Source: Chaetoceros tenuissimus (taxonomy: Eukaryota > Bacillariophyta > Thalassiosirophyceae > Chaetocerotales > Chaetocerotaceae). Taken from it: 64,000 nt of DNA. A program made the position numbers and the translations under genes. Below, piece after piece: positions 52,695 through 62,591 of the stretch; the stretch's first letter is position 1; each line of letters begins with the position of its first letter. Location of the stretch: positions 248,001 through 312,000 of the forward strand of contig BLLK01000027.1 of assembly GCA_021927905.1 (NCBI GenBank), in the 5' to 3' direction. Below the pieces are notes generated by a model. The model saw only the letters and a program-made list of their open reading frames with translations. It was not told where the DNA came from and made no database searches.

Positions 52695-54083
52695 ATGAGA
52701 TTTCGATATTTGCCTGCATCTCTGCTTCGACTCTCGACAATAAAGGAAATGACAAAATCTGGATCTTTTTCATCATGTCCTGCAATGGAGAAATCTCCAT
52801 ATCTAAACAACTCAGAACTGATAGCACCCCTCAGTATTAGGATGTGTAAGAACCCAAACTCTGACGATTTGAATCATCAGGTTTACAGTGTATTGAAAGA
52901 AATAATACCTGCATTCCTAGAACAGTATCAAATTGAAATGTCGTCACAGCTTAATGTTCAAACACTTTCAGGAGGACTCAGCAATCATTTGTTAACTGTG
53001 AGACCAGGGAAAGTTGAGGAAGATCCGATAGAACTGAAGAAATCAGATGACAATGCTGCTCCAAATACAATCTTAATCAGAATTCATGATGCTGATGGTG
53101 ACGAGAAGAGTGGTGAGGAGGAATTCTCCCTTGTGGATAGAGCACAAGAAAATAAAGTATCGGCAATGCTTTCCAAATATGACCTTGCGCCAGCATTTTA
53201 TGGTCGTTTTTTGAATGGTCGATTGGAAGAGTTTTATGAAGATATTCGTCCACTTTCTCATTCCGAGATGGGATGTTATACTTGTACCGGAAATGAGAAT
53301 GACATCACTAGAGAATGGGATGGGAAATATAATGGGTTTACTATTGAACTCGCGAAAAAGCTATCAAAATTACATCAACTGGACTTGGAAAATAATGAAG
53401 ACCAGAAGCTAGGAGAAATTTGGCTACGAATAGATGAATGGATCAAGATGGCGAGACAATTGAATGCCAATGACGACGATAACAATGACAAAGCTATCGA
53501 GCAAATGTTGGATTTATTGGAGAGGGAATGGAGTTGGCTTCGAGCTGAAATTGGACCTGAGAAGAAAGTGGTACTGGATGATTCTTGTCAGAGTGATGCA
53601 ATACGCTACAGTCGAGACATAGTATTCGCACACATGGATTGCCAGAGTCTAAACATTCTCACACCCAAATCTAGATGCGAGAAGAGTGACGAAATCGCTA
53701 TCATAGATTACGAGTATGCAGGGTATAACCCAAGAGCAGCTGATATTGGTAACTCGTTTGCAGAGTTTTGTGATATGAATAACTTGATCCCTGACTACGA
53801 AAATGAATACCCTTCTGATTCTTGTCAAAACATATTTCTCTCCACATACATCCGCTCAAATGATTCAGATTTAGCAAAGAAATTAGATGACAGCCAGGAA
53901 TGGGGTCAGTTTCTGCATGTCATGAGGGATGAAGTTGGAAAGCATTCATTGCTATCGCATTTAGGATGGGCTTGTTGGTCATTGATTCAATTGAAAACTT
54001 CATCCATAGATTTTGATTATCTCCGCTATGCTCAGATACGTGTTGATGGTTATCTGCTTTTCAAAGCTAAACATTGGCCATAA
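52695..54083 (+). CDS. Choline/ethanolamine kinase
   Basis: 462 aa, intronless. Phosphorylates choline or ethanolamine in the Kennedy pathway of phospholipid synthesis. Motifs: LSGGLSNHLLTV (nucleotide loop), TILIRIHD (ATP Lys position occupied by Arg), LAPAFYGRFLNGRLEEFYEDIRPL, FTIELAKKLSKLHQLDL, VFAHMDCQSLNIL (Brenner motif), AIIDYEYAGYNPRAADIGNSFAEF (choline-kinase signature), and the C-terminal LGWACWSLIQLKTSSIDFDYLRYAQIR. The Brenner motif reads HMD rather than the family's HND, but catalytic Asp and following Asn are kept. The first 50 residues are poorly conserved, so the true start could be one of the later Met codons. Confidence 0.9.
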   Translation: MRFRYLPASLLRLSTIKEMTKSGSFSSCPAMEKSPYLNNSELIAPLSIRMCKNPNSDDLNHQVYSVLKEIIPAFLEQYQIEMSSQLNVQTLSGGLSNHLLTVRPGKVEEDPIELKKSDDNAAPNTILIRIHDADGDEKSGEEEFSLVDRAQENKVSAMLSKYDLAPAFYGRFLNGRLEEFYEDIRPLSHSEMGCYTCTGNENDITREWDGKYNGFTIELAKKLSKLHQLDLENNEDQKLGEIWLRIDEWIKMARQLNANDDDNNDKAIEQMLDLLEREWSWLRAEIGPEKKVVLDDSCQSDAIRYSRDIVFAHMDCQSLNILTPKSRCEKSDEIAIIDYEYAGYNPRAADIGNSFAEFCDMNNLIPDYENEYPSDSCQNIFLSTYIRSNDSDLAKKLDDSQEWGQFLHVMRDEVGKHSLLSHLGWACWSLIQLKTSSIDFDYLRYAQIRVDGYLLFKAKHWP

Positions 54084-54216
54084 TCACGAAAATTCCAATG
54101 GTTGTCTGTACCCTGTACCTTAGATTTATAAAGATAGTAAAGTAATATTGGTCCTTTCACCTCATTCAAATCACGCTTGAACTGTAGATTATTACCAACA
54201 TTACAAAGGTATTTCC

Positions 54217-54564
54217 CTATGCGATGCGATAAATCAAATGGTAACCACTATCACTGGACACGATTCCACTCATTTCTCCCACATTCAAAGCAAACGCAGC
54301 AGTCTCAAAACTTTCTTGCATCATTCCTCTCCCAAAGAAACCAAGGTCTCCATTTGCTCTAAAAGAACTGCAGTCGCTTCTCTCTTTTGCATAATGTGGG
54401 AAAGATCCAAGCCCTTCCTGTTGAATTTTGTTCATGTATCCAGTAAGTTCTTGCATTGCTTCTTGAGGTGAAAGAGTCACTTGTTGTCCAGTTCTTCGAG
54501 AAACTGGATTTCTGGATCCAGTGTGCTTGATTAGGAGATGTGCTGCCCTTACTTGATCAGTCAT
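54217..54564 (-). CDS. PIN1-type parvulin peptidyl-prolyl isomerase without WW domain
   Basis: 115 aa, intronless. Starts MTDQVRAAHLLIKHTGSRNPVS, the first strand of the parvulin domain, so no WW domain is encoded, as in plant PIN1At-type enzymes. The active-site block RSDCSSF is intact with the catalytic Cys, followed by GDLGFFGRGMM, FETAAFALNVGEMSGIV and SDSGYHLIYRIA. The basic phosphate-binding loop (residues about 13-26, RNPVSRR) suggests specificity for phospho-Ser/Thr-Pro bonds. Likely nuclear or cytosolic. Confidence 0.95.
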   Translation of the reverse strand: MTDQVRAAHLLIKHTGSRNPVSRRTGQQVTLSPQEAMQELTGYMNKIQQEGLGSFPHYAKERSDCSSFRANGDLGFFGRGMMQESFETAAFALNVGEMSGIVSSDSGYHLIYRIA

Positions 54565-54968
54565 GATGATGTTCTATTCAAAGTTTAATTAATATATATG
54601 GTATATTAAAGATTAGACTAATATGGTGAGAATTGAAAAATTTTGCATTTTGTAACAGATAGATACTAGCTACTGATAACTCGTACGGTACGTACATTTA
54701 TAACATCCAGTACGTATCTTACTCAGTAAGTCCAGATTTGAATAGATAAAAAGAGAGCTTTTTAGCCGCGCTATTTTAGAGGGCGGGAAACTGTGGCATA
54801 AAAAAGCACTCCGCATACCTATTCAAACATAATGCGTGTGTTTCAATAAATTACTTCAGTACCTATCAACAAAGCTTACCTCATTCTATAAGATCTAGTT
54901 TCATTTCAATTCATTTACGAAAAGCAGCGCTTCGTTATCTAGTCGTGTTTACGAAACATTAGAAAAGG
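54565..54968. promoter_or_regulatory. Divergent promoter region, parvulin / coiled-coil gene
   Basis: 404 bp between divergent start codons. Two TACGTA palindromes (54689, 54711) lie 22 bp apart. No other recognised motif. Confidence 0.4.
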
Positions 54969-57900
54969 ATGCAAAACCATCACCCCAACATAGCTGATGA
55001 AAAGGGTAGTCAAAGTCATCAACAGGTGAAGCTTTCGTATTCTCAGTCTCCGTCAAAATATCTCAATACAAGCATAGGAAGTGCATATGAAATTAAGCTT
55101 CCATCATCCAATGAAAGGTTAGCTCAAAGACAACAGGAGGTCCGATCTGCTCTCAAGGAAATATATAGCGACATGCACAGTGAGTCCAAAGACGAACATA
55201 AAGACAATCTTGAACAGATCACACATCATGCCAATCACAATGTACCCGACACACCACTCTTGAACTTTTATAACGCCAATACTTACACTGTAAATGAAAA
55301 TAGCGGTGAATCTATCGAAGGAGAGAGTCTCAGCTTTGACCCTGTCGTACTACAAGACAGTGACGACCTCATTAACCAAGAAGGGAAGGAAGATGACAGC
55401 GATTTGATTTCATCAGATGTAGGATCAGCTTCAAGTTTATCATCCTTCTCGCTTCCTGAAATACAAGAAGGAGCAAGTGCTAATGCTAGTACAAGTCATC
55501 AACATATTCAGGCCAAGAGTCAGACGAAATCTATAAACAATGTAAATACCAGTCATTTGCAAGCCAATTTTGCAACTCCGCAAATACGTAACCATTCCAT
55601 ACATGCATCTAAAGATCAGATGCAAAGTCAGGATTATGTCATGTATTTGCAAGCAACCATTGAAAAATTGAAAGATGAGAATCATCATTTACAAGAAGAA
55701 CTTGATATTCAAAAGGCTGAAAAGGTTCTGTTGTCGCCTACCAAATTTCAAGTAGAATTAGATAGTATGAGACTTGCAGCAGAACAAGTTCAATTGGAAG
55801 CGGAAGAAAAGGTTTCTACCATGGAGCGAGAGAATAAAGAGATCAAAGATGAGTTAGAAAACATGAAGAAGTTGATGACTATGAATGGGGTAGAGCAACA
55901 GTATTCAACAAATGAATTAAATGATTCAGTTTGGGAGCAAGCATTTAATGCCATTTTAGAACAAGTTTGTCTTCTGGAAGAAAGCGGTTTGAGAAAAGAC
56001 CCATCTTTAAGAATGGACCATGTCGTTCGAGATGCATTAATTGGTATGGAAGAGAGTGCATGTGGAAATGACAAGTTTTCGAAATTGGAATCTAGTCTAG
56101 AGTTATATGATTACTTGGAGCGACTTGCAAAGGGGTGCGGTAGCTGTAATACAATTGATTCAATTGTATCTGATGGAATTGAAAGTGACAAGAATGCAAT
56201 ATCTGAGATAGGTAAACGTTCTCATGCATCTGGAAGCGAGTCACATACGACAGGAAAGTATGTATCGGTCGGTGTAGACACAGATGATTTGAAGTGTATG
56301 GGAACGCTTTTCACATCGGCACTTTCTTCCAATAACGTTTCCATTATCGATGCTCCTTTGCCTCATCTGCAACAGAAATTATCAGAGCTCCAATTAGAGA
56401 ACGCAAGTTTGAAAGGATCAAATATACACATGAAGGAACAAATTGTGAAATACAAGAAACAGGTTGAGATGTCATCCCTAGATCTGGAACAAAAATCATC
56501 TAGACTTCAGCAGAGTTTTCAGCTTTCTGAAGAACAGATCCTTCATTACAACAATTTGAAGAAAGTCAATCCGCAACTGCAAAAAGAAATTGGAATCTTG
56601 AAGCAGAATAAATGCATTATCGAAGAAGAAAACCGGACAGTAGTTGAGAGATGTGTTGAATTAGAAAGTGTTGCTGAAGATGCAACACAAGAATGTGAAA
56701 CACTTCAGAAGAAGGTCTTTACTTTGGAGCAAAAGGTAGCGAGTCTTGAAAACTCTCCCCAAAACCTCAAACAAATGCAAGACATTGATGACTTGAATGC
56801 CGATTTAGCCATGCTACAAGAGCAATGTGACTCGTTGATTGCTACAAATGCTGAACTTGAATTGCAATTGGAATCTGCATGTGAAAAGGAGGTGCATCTG
56901 ACCAAGGAACTAGAGGAAACGAAACGGGAGCTTCAACTTAGACGCGAGCAAATTGCCGATCTAACCCGTAACTTGAATAAAGCCAAGTCAACTACGACTT
57001 CCGATTGCAATGAAAAGATTAAGGATCTCTCTGTAAAGCTTGAGAAATCAAAGACTCAGTTAAGGGATCTTCAAGAACAGTTTGAAAATGTTTGCTCCGA
57101 GAAAGATAGTATTGATAAGAAATTACGTGATCAAACCGAACAAAGCTGCAAGGAGATCTCATTATTGGAAGAAAAGATTGCTAGTATGGAACAAGTACAT
57201 CGCGATGCTTTAGTTAATATCAAAAAAGAAAATGAAGAGTTGTTAAAGGTCAATACAGAAAAGGTAGAGGCATTTGATAAAGAGCGCCAAAAAATGAAAC
57301 AAAAGCTCAAGGATGCATATGAGGAACTTGACACTCTCAAAAGACGAAGTCAATTAGGCACTGATCTTGAAGATGAGTGTAGCAGACTTCGAAATCTGAA
57401 TGGCATGATCAAGGCGAAAATTGAGTTGGTCGAAGATGAATTATGTAGTATGAAAGAGAAAAATGGTTCAATGCGCAAGCAGATAGCAACACTTGAGACT
57501 GACTGTGATAATTTGCGTATTGAAAATGTGTCCCTTGCAGATATGAAAACAGACCTAGAAATGGAGGTGAAAGAATTGGAAAAGAGCCTTTCGATAGAAA
57601 AACAGAGATGTAGCGACATGGAAAAGGAATTGCAGATAATACTTTCATCAATTAATGATGACAAGACTCAACCTTCATCGGGGCGGGAACAAAATCCGGA
57701 GGTCAAATCAATACTTAGGCTGCCGAGCTCTATTCCTGAAAACAGTAGAGTAGGTGTTCAAACTCCACACACATTATCATTTGGAGTAGCAACTCCTGCT
57801 GCATCCCATGTGAACACTTTTGAATCACCAATTCCTTCCACAAATGCTGGTTCTGATCCTATTGAAGAAAGAATAGATCGGGTCAACTCTGCCCGAGAAA

Positions 57901-58040
57901 AGGCATCGCAAGCTCTTCGGTTGATTTCAGAAAGGAAGCAAAAACAAGAGAAAATGCAAAAACTCAACAGTCTGAATGAAACAGAAAAGTTTGTGAACAA
58001 TATACTAAACTCTTGTGGGAAGAAATGGGCACGGTCGTAA
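54969..58040 (+). CDS. Large coiled-coil protein
   Basis: 1,023 aa, intronless. A disordered acidic/Ser-rich N-terminus (1-220) is followed by a first coiled coil (about 225-310), a short globular region (about 320-400, NDSVWEQAFNAILEQVCLLEESGLRKDPSLRMD), then a very long coiled coil (about 470-900) with regular heptads and many Glu/Lys/Gln. The tail is Ser/Pro-rich with a final basic helix. No motor, Golgi GRIP, or centrosomal signature is visible. It could be a spindle, Golgi-tether or basal-body-type scaffold; I cannot choose among these. It shares a divergent promoter with the PIN1-type isomerase. Confidence 0.7.
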   Translation: MQNHHPNIADEKGSQSHQQVKLSYSQSPSKYLNTSIGSAYEIKLPSSNERLAQRQQEVRSALKEIYSDMHSESKDEHKDNLEQITHHANHNVPDTPLLNFYNANTYTVNENSGESIEGESLSFDPVVLQDSDDLINQEGKEDDSDLISSDVGSASSLSSFSLPEIQEGASANASTSHQHIQAKSQTKSINNVNTSHLQANFATPQIRNHSIHASKDQMQSQDYVMYLQATIEKLKDENHHLQEELDIQKAEKVLLSPTKFQVELDSMRLAAEQVQLEAEEKVSTMERENKEIKDELENMKKLMTMNGVEQQYSTNELNDSVWEQAFNAILEQVCLLEESGLRKDPSLRMDHVVRDALIGMEESACGNDKFSKLESSLELYDYLERLAKGCGSCNTIDSIVSDGIESDKNAISEIGKRSHASGSESHTTGKYVSVGVDTDDLKCMGTLFTSALSSNNVSIIDAPLPHLQQKLSELQLENASLKGSNIHMKEQIVKYKKQVEMSSLDLEQKSSRLQQSFQLSEEQILHYNNLKKVNPQLQKEIGILKQNKCIIEEENRTVVERCVELESVAEDATQECETLQKKVFTLEQKVASLENSPQNLKQMQDIDDLNADLAMLQEQCDSLIATNAELELQLESACEKEVHLTKELEETKRELQLRREQIADLTRNLNKAKSTTTSDCNEKIKDLSVKLEKSKTQLRDLQEQFENVCSEKDSIDKKLRDQTEQSCKEISLLEEKIASMEQVHRDALVNIKKENEELLKVNTEKVEAFDKERQKMKQKLKDAYEELDTLKRRSQLGTDLEDECSRLRNLNGMIKAKIELVEDELCSMKEKNGSMRKQIATLETDCDNLRIENVSLADMKTDLEMEVKELEKSLSIEKQRCSDMEKELQIILSSINDDKTQPSSGREQNPEVKSILRLPSSIPENSRVGVQTPHTLSFGVATPAASHVNTFESPIPSTNAGSDPIEERIDRVNSAREKASQALRLISERKQKQEKMQKLNSLNETEKFVNNILNSCGKKWARS

Positions 58041-58808
58041 AATAAGATTTTTTGTTAAAATTGATTAATTAATTTAGTGCCTTGGTTTACCACTTATAAA
58101 AGGAATATCTACTTCGTGATTGGGAAACCTTCGAATACTTTTCGAAAAAGTAAAATTATCTAAAAAGCACTTCAAAAATAGATTTTTATGAGGTGCTTCC
58201 TCCTCATGGGCTTTGCTCTGCAATGTCATTCTAGTTTTGTTCTAACTTTGAGAGCGCCTCTTTTCTGTAACTAATGAGAGTTTTATGTCAGTGAGGATAT
58301 TGGAGTACGTATGGGGTATGAGTTCCATGAGAAGAACATGCATATTAAATAAACCCAACGACAACTGTCCCTTGAGAGAGTACTCTCTTGTATCTCACTC
58401 GACATTGTTTGCTTGGACTGGAGCAATCACAAGAACCTAATTACAGCAAAGGTAAAGAGAGAGTGAGATTTCGAACAGACAAAAACGAAAAAAGATTTCA
58501 ATATCTGATTGGGAGAAAAGACCTCACGGTTTTGGGTTTGGTGATATTACTCCTCTCGGAGCATGGTCCGCAGCGCTTGTAGTTGATTCGCAAAGGTAAA
58601 CCAAAAGCTCACACTAAGCATCTCCTTTCGGAAACACAGAGCGCTTACTAGACACATTGCTGTGTCAGTTTACCAGTCAGACATGAGCTTGTTCATCATT
58701 GGTCTCTTCTAAATCCAGTTGATATTCTTTTAACTACTGGTTCTGACTAAAACATAAGACTTACCTCTCATGTGGATGTGTAAATATGAAAAAATGAAGC
58801 CCTAAAAT
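58041..58808. other. Convergent 768-bp gene-free spacer
   Basis: Between the 3' ends of the coiled-coil gene and the SmF gene. It holds a perfect 14-bp palindrome AGAGAGTACTCTCT (58375-58388) and a TACGTA at 58306. The small reading frame beginning at 58388 is not supported as coding. I looked for spliceosomal snRNA signatures in both strands and saw none. Confidence 0.5.
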
Positions 58809-59356
58809 TTACTCCTCCATTTTAACACCAGTATCCCCTGATTCCCTAATGTACAGCACGTTATTGCATCTAATAAGTACTTCCCCAAGAGCACCTGCGA
58901 ACTCTCCATTGATGAACTCTTCGGTGTTGACTAGTTGGAGATTCATGTATGCATCGGAGGAAGCAAGCTTTCCCTTATACTCTTGTCCCCATTTCAGCTT
59001 CACTTGTACTTCCTTTCCTGTCAAAGCCTCAAGGAATGGCTTTGGATTCACAATTAAATGACTCTATTCATGGCAACGAAGGATGAGTTAGCTAATTCTT
59101 TGCGAACAAAGTTCAGAAGAATAAAGAAATGTAGGAAGCCTTCCAGGACAAAGCAGCCATTGAATAGACCGTATTGTCCAACTATATAGGCATTCCAAAT
59201 ATTCATCTAGCAAAAGTTTTGACCGATCAAAGCATGGCACTCAACTCTGAAAATAGAGGAATGCAACCTGAAGCCGGAGATACATATTGCGTCGTAAAAT
59301 CATGAGGAACCCATTCCAGTCAGTGGTTCTACACTGGCAACGTTACCACTTACCAT
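58809..59356 (-). CDS. SNRPF: Small nuclear ribonucleoprotein F (SmF)
   Basis: Two exons: the start codon alone at 59354-59356, then 58809-59063, separated by a 290-bp intron with donor GTAAGT directly after the ATG and acceptor TAG. The spliced product is 85 aa, reading [18 protein letters not shown]. Without this intron the downstream frame has no ATG near the conserved start. Sm1 and Sm2 motifs are clear: [26 protein letters not shown] and [21 protein letters not shown]. SmF is one of seven Sm-ring proteins that coat U1, U2, U4 and U5 snRNAs. Length and motif spacing match human SmF. Confidence 0.93.
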
Positions 59357-59609
59357 GATGTTGTTGTGAATTTATGAGGAATAGCGGTTCTACACATCTG
59401 TGTGTCCTGTATCTTACGGCAGTATTCTGTGGCTGTCATTGCACTTAGAAGCTTCCCACTAAACAGCTATCCAGATAGATATTTACTCATTTATTTGAAA
59501 TTTGACAATAAAAAAATGCTCATTTTTACATAATATCAAAGTAGTCACAATGTATTTCTCTATTAGTATACCTTCCTTACAATATTGTTACAATATAGAT
59601 AGACAATTT
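59357..59609. other. Spacer upstream of SmF
   Basis: 253 bp between the SmF start and the 3' end of the SWSAP1-like gene on the same strand. It should hold the SmF promoter and 5' leader. A partial direct repeat, ATGAGGAA...GGTTCTACAC, occurs here (59373-59394) and inside the SmF intron (59302-59333). Confidence 0.4.
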
Positions 59610-60652
59610 CTATGTACTTTGCCAAAATAAAAAATGCTCTTCGTCTTCCTCCCACCCAGAAGGAGAACTGCCGATTATGTAGTTGACGTGTTGTTTTGAT
59701 TTGTCTTGTTGATTTCTTATGCTAATAGAGAAAGATGTATGGATATCAAAGGCTTTATCCCCAGAGCCCCAAATCTGAAAGTCCGTTTGAATTCCAGAAT
59801 CGCCATTTTGTTTATCTTGATCTATTTCAGCAATGATTGGAGTGTACTTCTTCAACAAGGAATAGTCTATTGCACTAATCGATAGTCGGTCGCTATTGAT
59901 AGCAGTATAAATATGAATATTCTTCAATGTAGAATGATTGCAGACCTCATGAAAGAAATTTGCAGCGTCGTTCATTAGTGCCACTATTACGTTATTTCGT
60001 TGTGAGAAATAAATGACAATTATAACAAGAGAAAATGAAAATAGTAGTGAGACTTACACAAATGCATTAACGATATGATCTCAGTTGTTCTAGCCGATGC
60101 ACGTTTTTCAGCACTCGAGTAATGAATATCATCTTTTACGTAAAAGTCCAAATCATCCACAACTACAGCGCGCAATTCGCCATCATTTTCATTACCATAA
60201 TGACACTGCAAGAGAGCCAATAACTGAATCAATTCCTTGACATCTTTGACATAATGTACATCTATGCGAGAAAGAACTTCTTCTTCATCTCGGGACCAAG
60301 AAGAAAATTGATTTCCAATTGTACTGGTGACATCGTTTGTAATTGGAATAATCTCGTCGGTATTTCTTTCCCATTGATGGCATCGCATAGGAAAATCAAG
60401 TTGTGACTTTTTATGTTCTGGCATAATAAATATTGCTCTTCCATTTGGACTAGATGCACAACAATTGTAGGCAGCATCCATCAATAGACTAGTCTTGCCA
60501 CTTCGTCTTGGACCCAATAAAGTCAAACCACAAGGATTACCATCGTCTGATTTGTAGCTGCTGTTTGCTAAAGATTGCAGCAATGATTTCCGCTCTACAT
60601 TCTCATAGACGACCTCTCCAGTGCATTCATTACGAAGAAACCCGCTATCCAT
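59610..60652 (-). CDS. P-loop ATPase, SWSAP1-like RAD51-paralogue candidate
   Basis: Two exons, 60058-60652 and 59610-59983, with a 74-bp GTAAGT intron; 322 aa. Walker A GPRRSGKTSLL (about 45-55) follows a short N-terminus; Walker B is AVVVDDLDFY (about 170-180). Between them, IDVHYVKDVKELIQLLALLQ matches the position of IRFQYPPSTRELFRLL in SWSAP1, and after Walker B the ISLMHLLALMNDAANFFHEV helix matches LLLDTAAHFSHRL. SWSAP1 is the ATPase subunit of the Shu-type complex that promotes RAD51 filaments. The small size and single RecA-like fold fit, but similarity was judged by eye only; another small RecA/ORC-like ATPase is possible. Confidence 0.55.
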
Positions 60653-61116
60653 TACAAAATCTTTCTAGAGACCTCTTTAATTTTCTTAATGATGAGTATT
60701 ATTGACATCACTTTTACTTCGATCACATGAGTTGTAATCAAAGAGCAGTACGTACCGGTAAAGCAGTGTTGCTCAATGACATTGCTTCTACAGGAGGATC
60801 CTACATTCCAAACTTTCCGCGACATAATCCTCCTCAGTCTTGCAAGAAGTATGTAATCTTGATCTAATTAACTCTGAATTAATCGGTAATCACATAAAAA
60901 TCCCTCTCACGTCATGGAATCTTTACGTCTACTATTTCAATAACGTCCAACCATCTCCACTATTGTGTAACAACGACAAACGAGAAAAATGAAACTGCCA
61001 AAATGAAAATATCGTTTTCGCATATAGATGGAAAGACATGTATTGAGATCAAGACATAACAGCCATATTTCTTCGCCATAAGTACTTAACTCAATTGCTT
61101 TTCATCTTTTCGCAAC
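60653..61116. promoter_or_regulatory. Divergent promoter region, SWSAP1-like / J-domain gene
   Basis: 464 bp between divergent start codons. A TACGTA at 60749 continues into ACCGGTA. Nothing else recognised. Confidence 0.4.
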
Positions 61117-62310
61117 ATGAAATTCAGCAGTCTCTTTCTAGCGAGCTTTCTCATGTCACAGGTGCATGGGTTTGTTCCATCGCGCAACCTCAACAATCAT
61201 GAGATTCCATTGAACTATCAAAAAGAAACTTTACCAGCATCTTCCAACTTCAATTTTAATCAAAAGGTTAAAGCGCAGGTAAATGGGGAATACATTCCAA
61301 ACACTATTGAAGCATGTAAACTACTTCAATATGAACCTACCATGAATCTCGAGAATTCAAAGCTCGTGATGAAATTTGATCAAACTGAAATTAAGAAAGC
61401 ATACCGTCAGAAAGCCAAAGCCTATCATCCTGACTCTAGAATCAAAATGTTGAAGGATGAAGGAAAGATTCTTTCAGAAGAGCAGAAGCACATGATCAAT
61501 ATTGAGTTCCAACGATTAAATGCAGCATACAGAGTTTTGAAATTCAAGGCTAACCAGTCCCCAGAGGAGAGTGCAAAAGAAGTTGTAGTTTCAAGTAAAT
61601 TTGGAAGTTACAGATCTCAAGCTTACTCTGATTATCACACTGATAATGATCAACGCGTTGGTATCTGTCTAGGCAATACATCAATCAGTCCAAACAGTTT
61701 TGAACGCAAAGTATCTGCACATGAACCTCCAAGAAAGAAGGGGCCTGTCAGGGCTAGAGATGATTATTCCACAAGTAATGAAGATAGAGTGAGCCTTTAC
61801 AGGACAGGAGCTCAAAAACCAGTCACACCTAAACCGAAAGCGCAACATGTCAAGAGAACAGAAAAGCACGTTTCACGACAAGGCCCTCAAAAGATGGATG
61901 TCAGTGAAGAGAGAAAAGTAAATGCTTATTCTGAGTATAACTCAAGCATTGAACAGAACGTTGGAAAATTTAGTGTGAATGATGAAATTGTGGAGAAGAT
62001 GTTACGAGACCAAGAGGCAAAGGCTAGAAAGATGAAAGCAAGTATTAGCGTCGAGGAGGTTACTGAGAAATTGCAGCAAGAACCACTCGTAAAAACTCCA
62101 AACCCAAGCCCTAAGTCTCCTGAGCCTTTGCAAGAGGAAATGCCAGGCTTCTCTTATGATTTCAAAGATTATACTTCAGAGCAGACTTCATATGCAAGTG
62201 ATGATGAAATTCTTCAACGACCAAATAGAAGAGTCAGTGCTTTTTCTGACTACACCACTTCGAATGATCAACGTGTTGGTCTATATGGAAGAGTTGGATC
62301 TAGTAGCTAG
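61117..62310 (+). CDS. Plastid J-domain protein with four A-Y-S-D-Y repeats
   Basis: 397 aa, intronless. The signal peptide MKFSSLFLASFLMSQVHGFVPS ends in a GF plastid motif. A J domain spans about 85-143 with helix II EIKKAYRQKAKAYHPDSR (HPD at 104-106) and helix III INIEFQRLNAAYRVL. The rest is largely disordered but carries four copies of a 14-residue motif with consensus A-[YF]-S-[DE]-Y-x-[TS]-[SD]-N-[DE]-Q-R-V-G at 169, 213, 270 and 375. Three are preceded by a basic [RK]-x-[VR]-x-A string. J proteins recruit Hsp70, here presumably the plastid chaperone; the repeat may bind the client or a partner. No zinc finger or DnaJ C-terminal substrate domain is present. Confidence 0.85.
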   Translation: MKFSSLFLASFLMSQVHGFVPSRNLNNHEIPLNYQKETLPASSNFNFNQKVKAQVNGEYIPNTIEACKLLQYEPTMNLENSKLVMKFDQTEIKKAYRQKAKAYHPDSRIKMLKDEGKILSEEQKHMINIEFQRLNAAYRVLKFKANQSPEESAKEVVVSSKFGSYRSQAYSDYHTDNDQRVGICLGNTSISPNSFERKVSAHEPPRKKGPVRARDDYSTSNEDRVSLYRTGAQKPVTPKPKAQHVKRTEKHVSRQGPQKMDVSEERKVNAYSEYNSSIEQNVGKFSVNDEIVEKMLRDQEAKARKMKASISVEEVTEKLQQEPLVKTPNPSPKSPEPLQEEMPGFSYDFKDYTSEQTSYASDDEILQRPNRRVSAFSDYTTSNDQRVGLYGRVGSSS

Positions 62311-62591
62311 TATTTTTTCGAAGCTACAGTTTCGGGGACCACAGGGAAAGTTTTCAAATTGGGTTTGATTGATTGTAAGTAAATAGAATTGAGAAGACTG
62401 CAAACAAATGTTTTTATAGAGTTACATGTTGAAGAGATTAAGAAAGCATGAGTATTATTATAAATTAATAATATTATTTGGCTTCTACTAAAAAGGAATA
62501 ACTTTATTCGATGGAGGAGTGCTTTTGCTTCACTAGAAACTTTAGATTTGATTAGGAACTAGCTAGGTATTTAGATTATTTATTCAATATA
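62311..62591. other. Convergent intergenic spacer
   Basis: 281 bp AT-rich spacer between converging genes; nothing recognised. Confidence 0.5.

Noticed and set aside
58041-58808. snRNA or SRP RNA gene in the spacer between the coiled-coil and SmF genes
   Set aside because: I looked on both strands for U1-U6 core sequences and SRP helix 8 and found none.
59064-59353. Possible snoRNA inside the SmF intron
   Set aside because: The intron is long enough, but I could not find a convincing C/D box pair or H/ACA hairpin layout.
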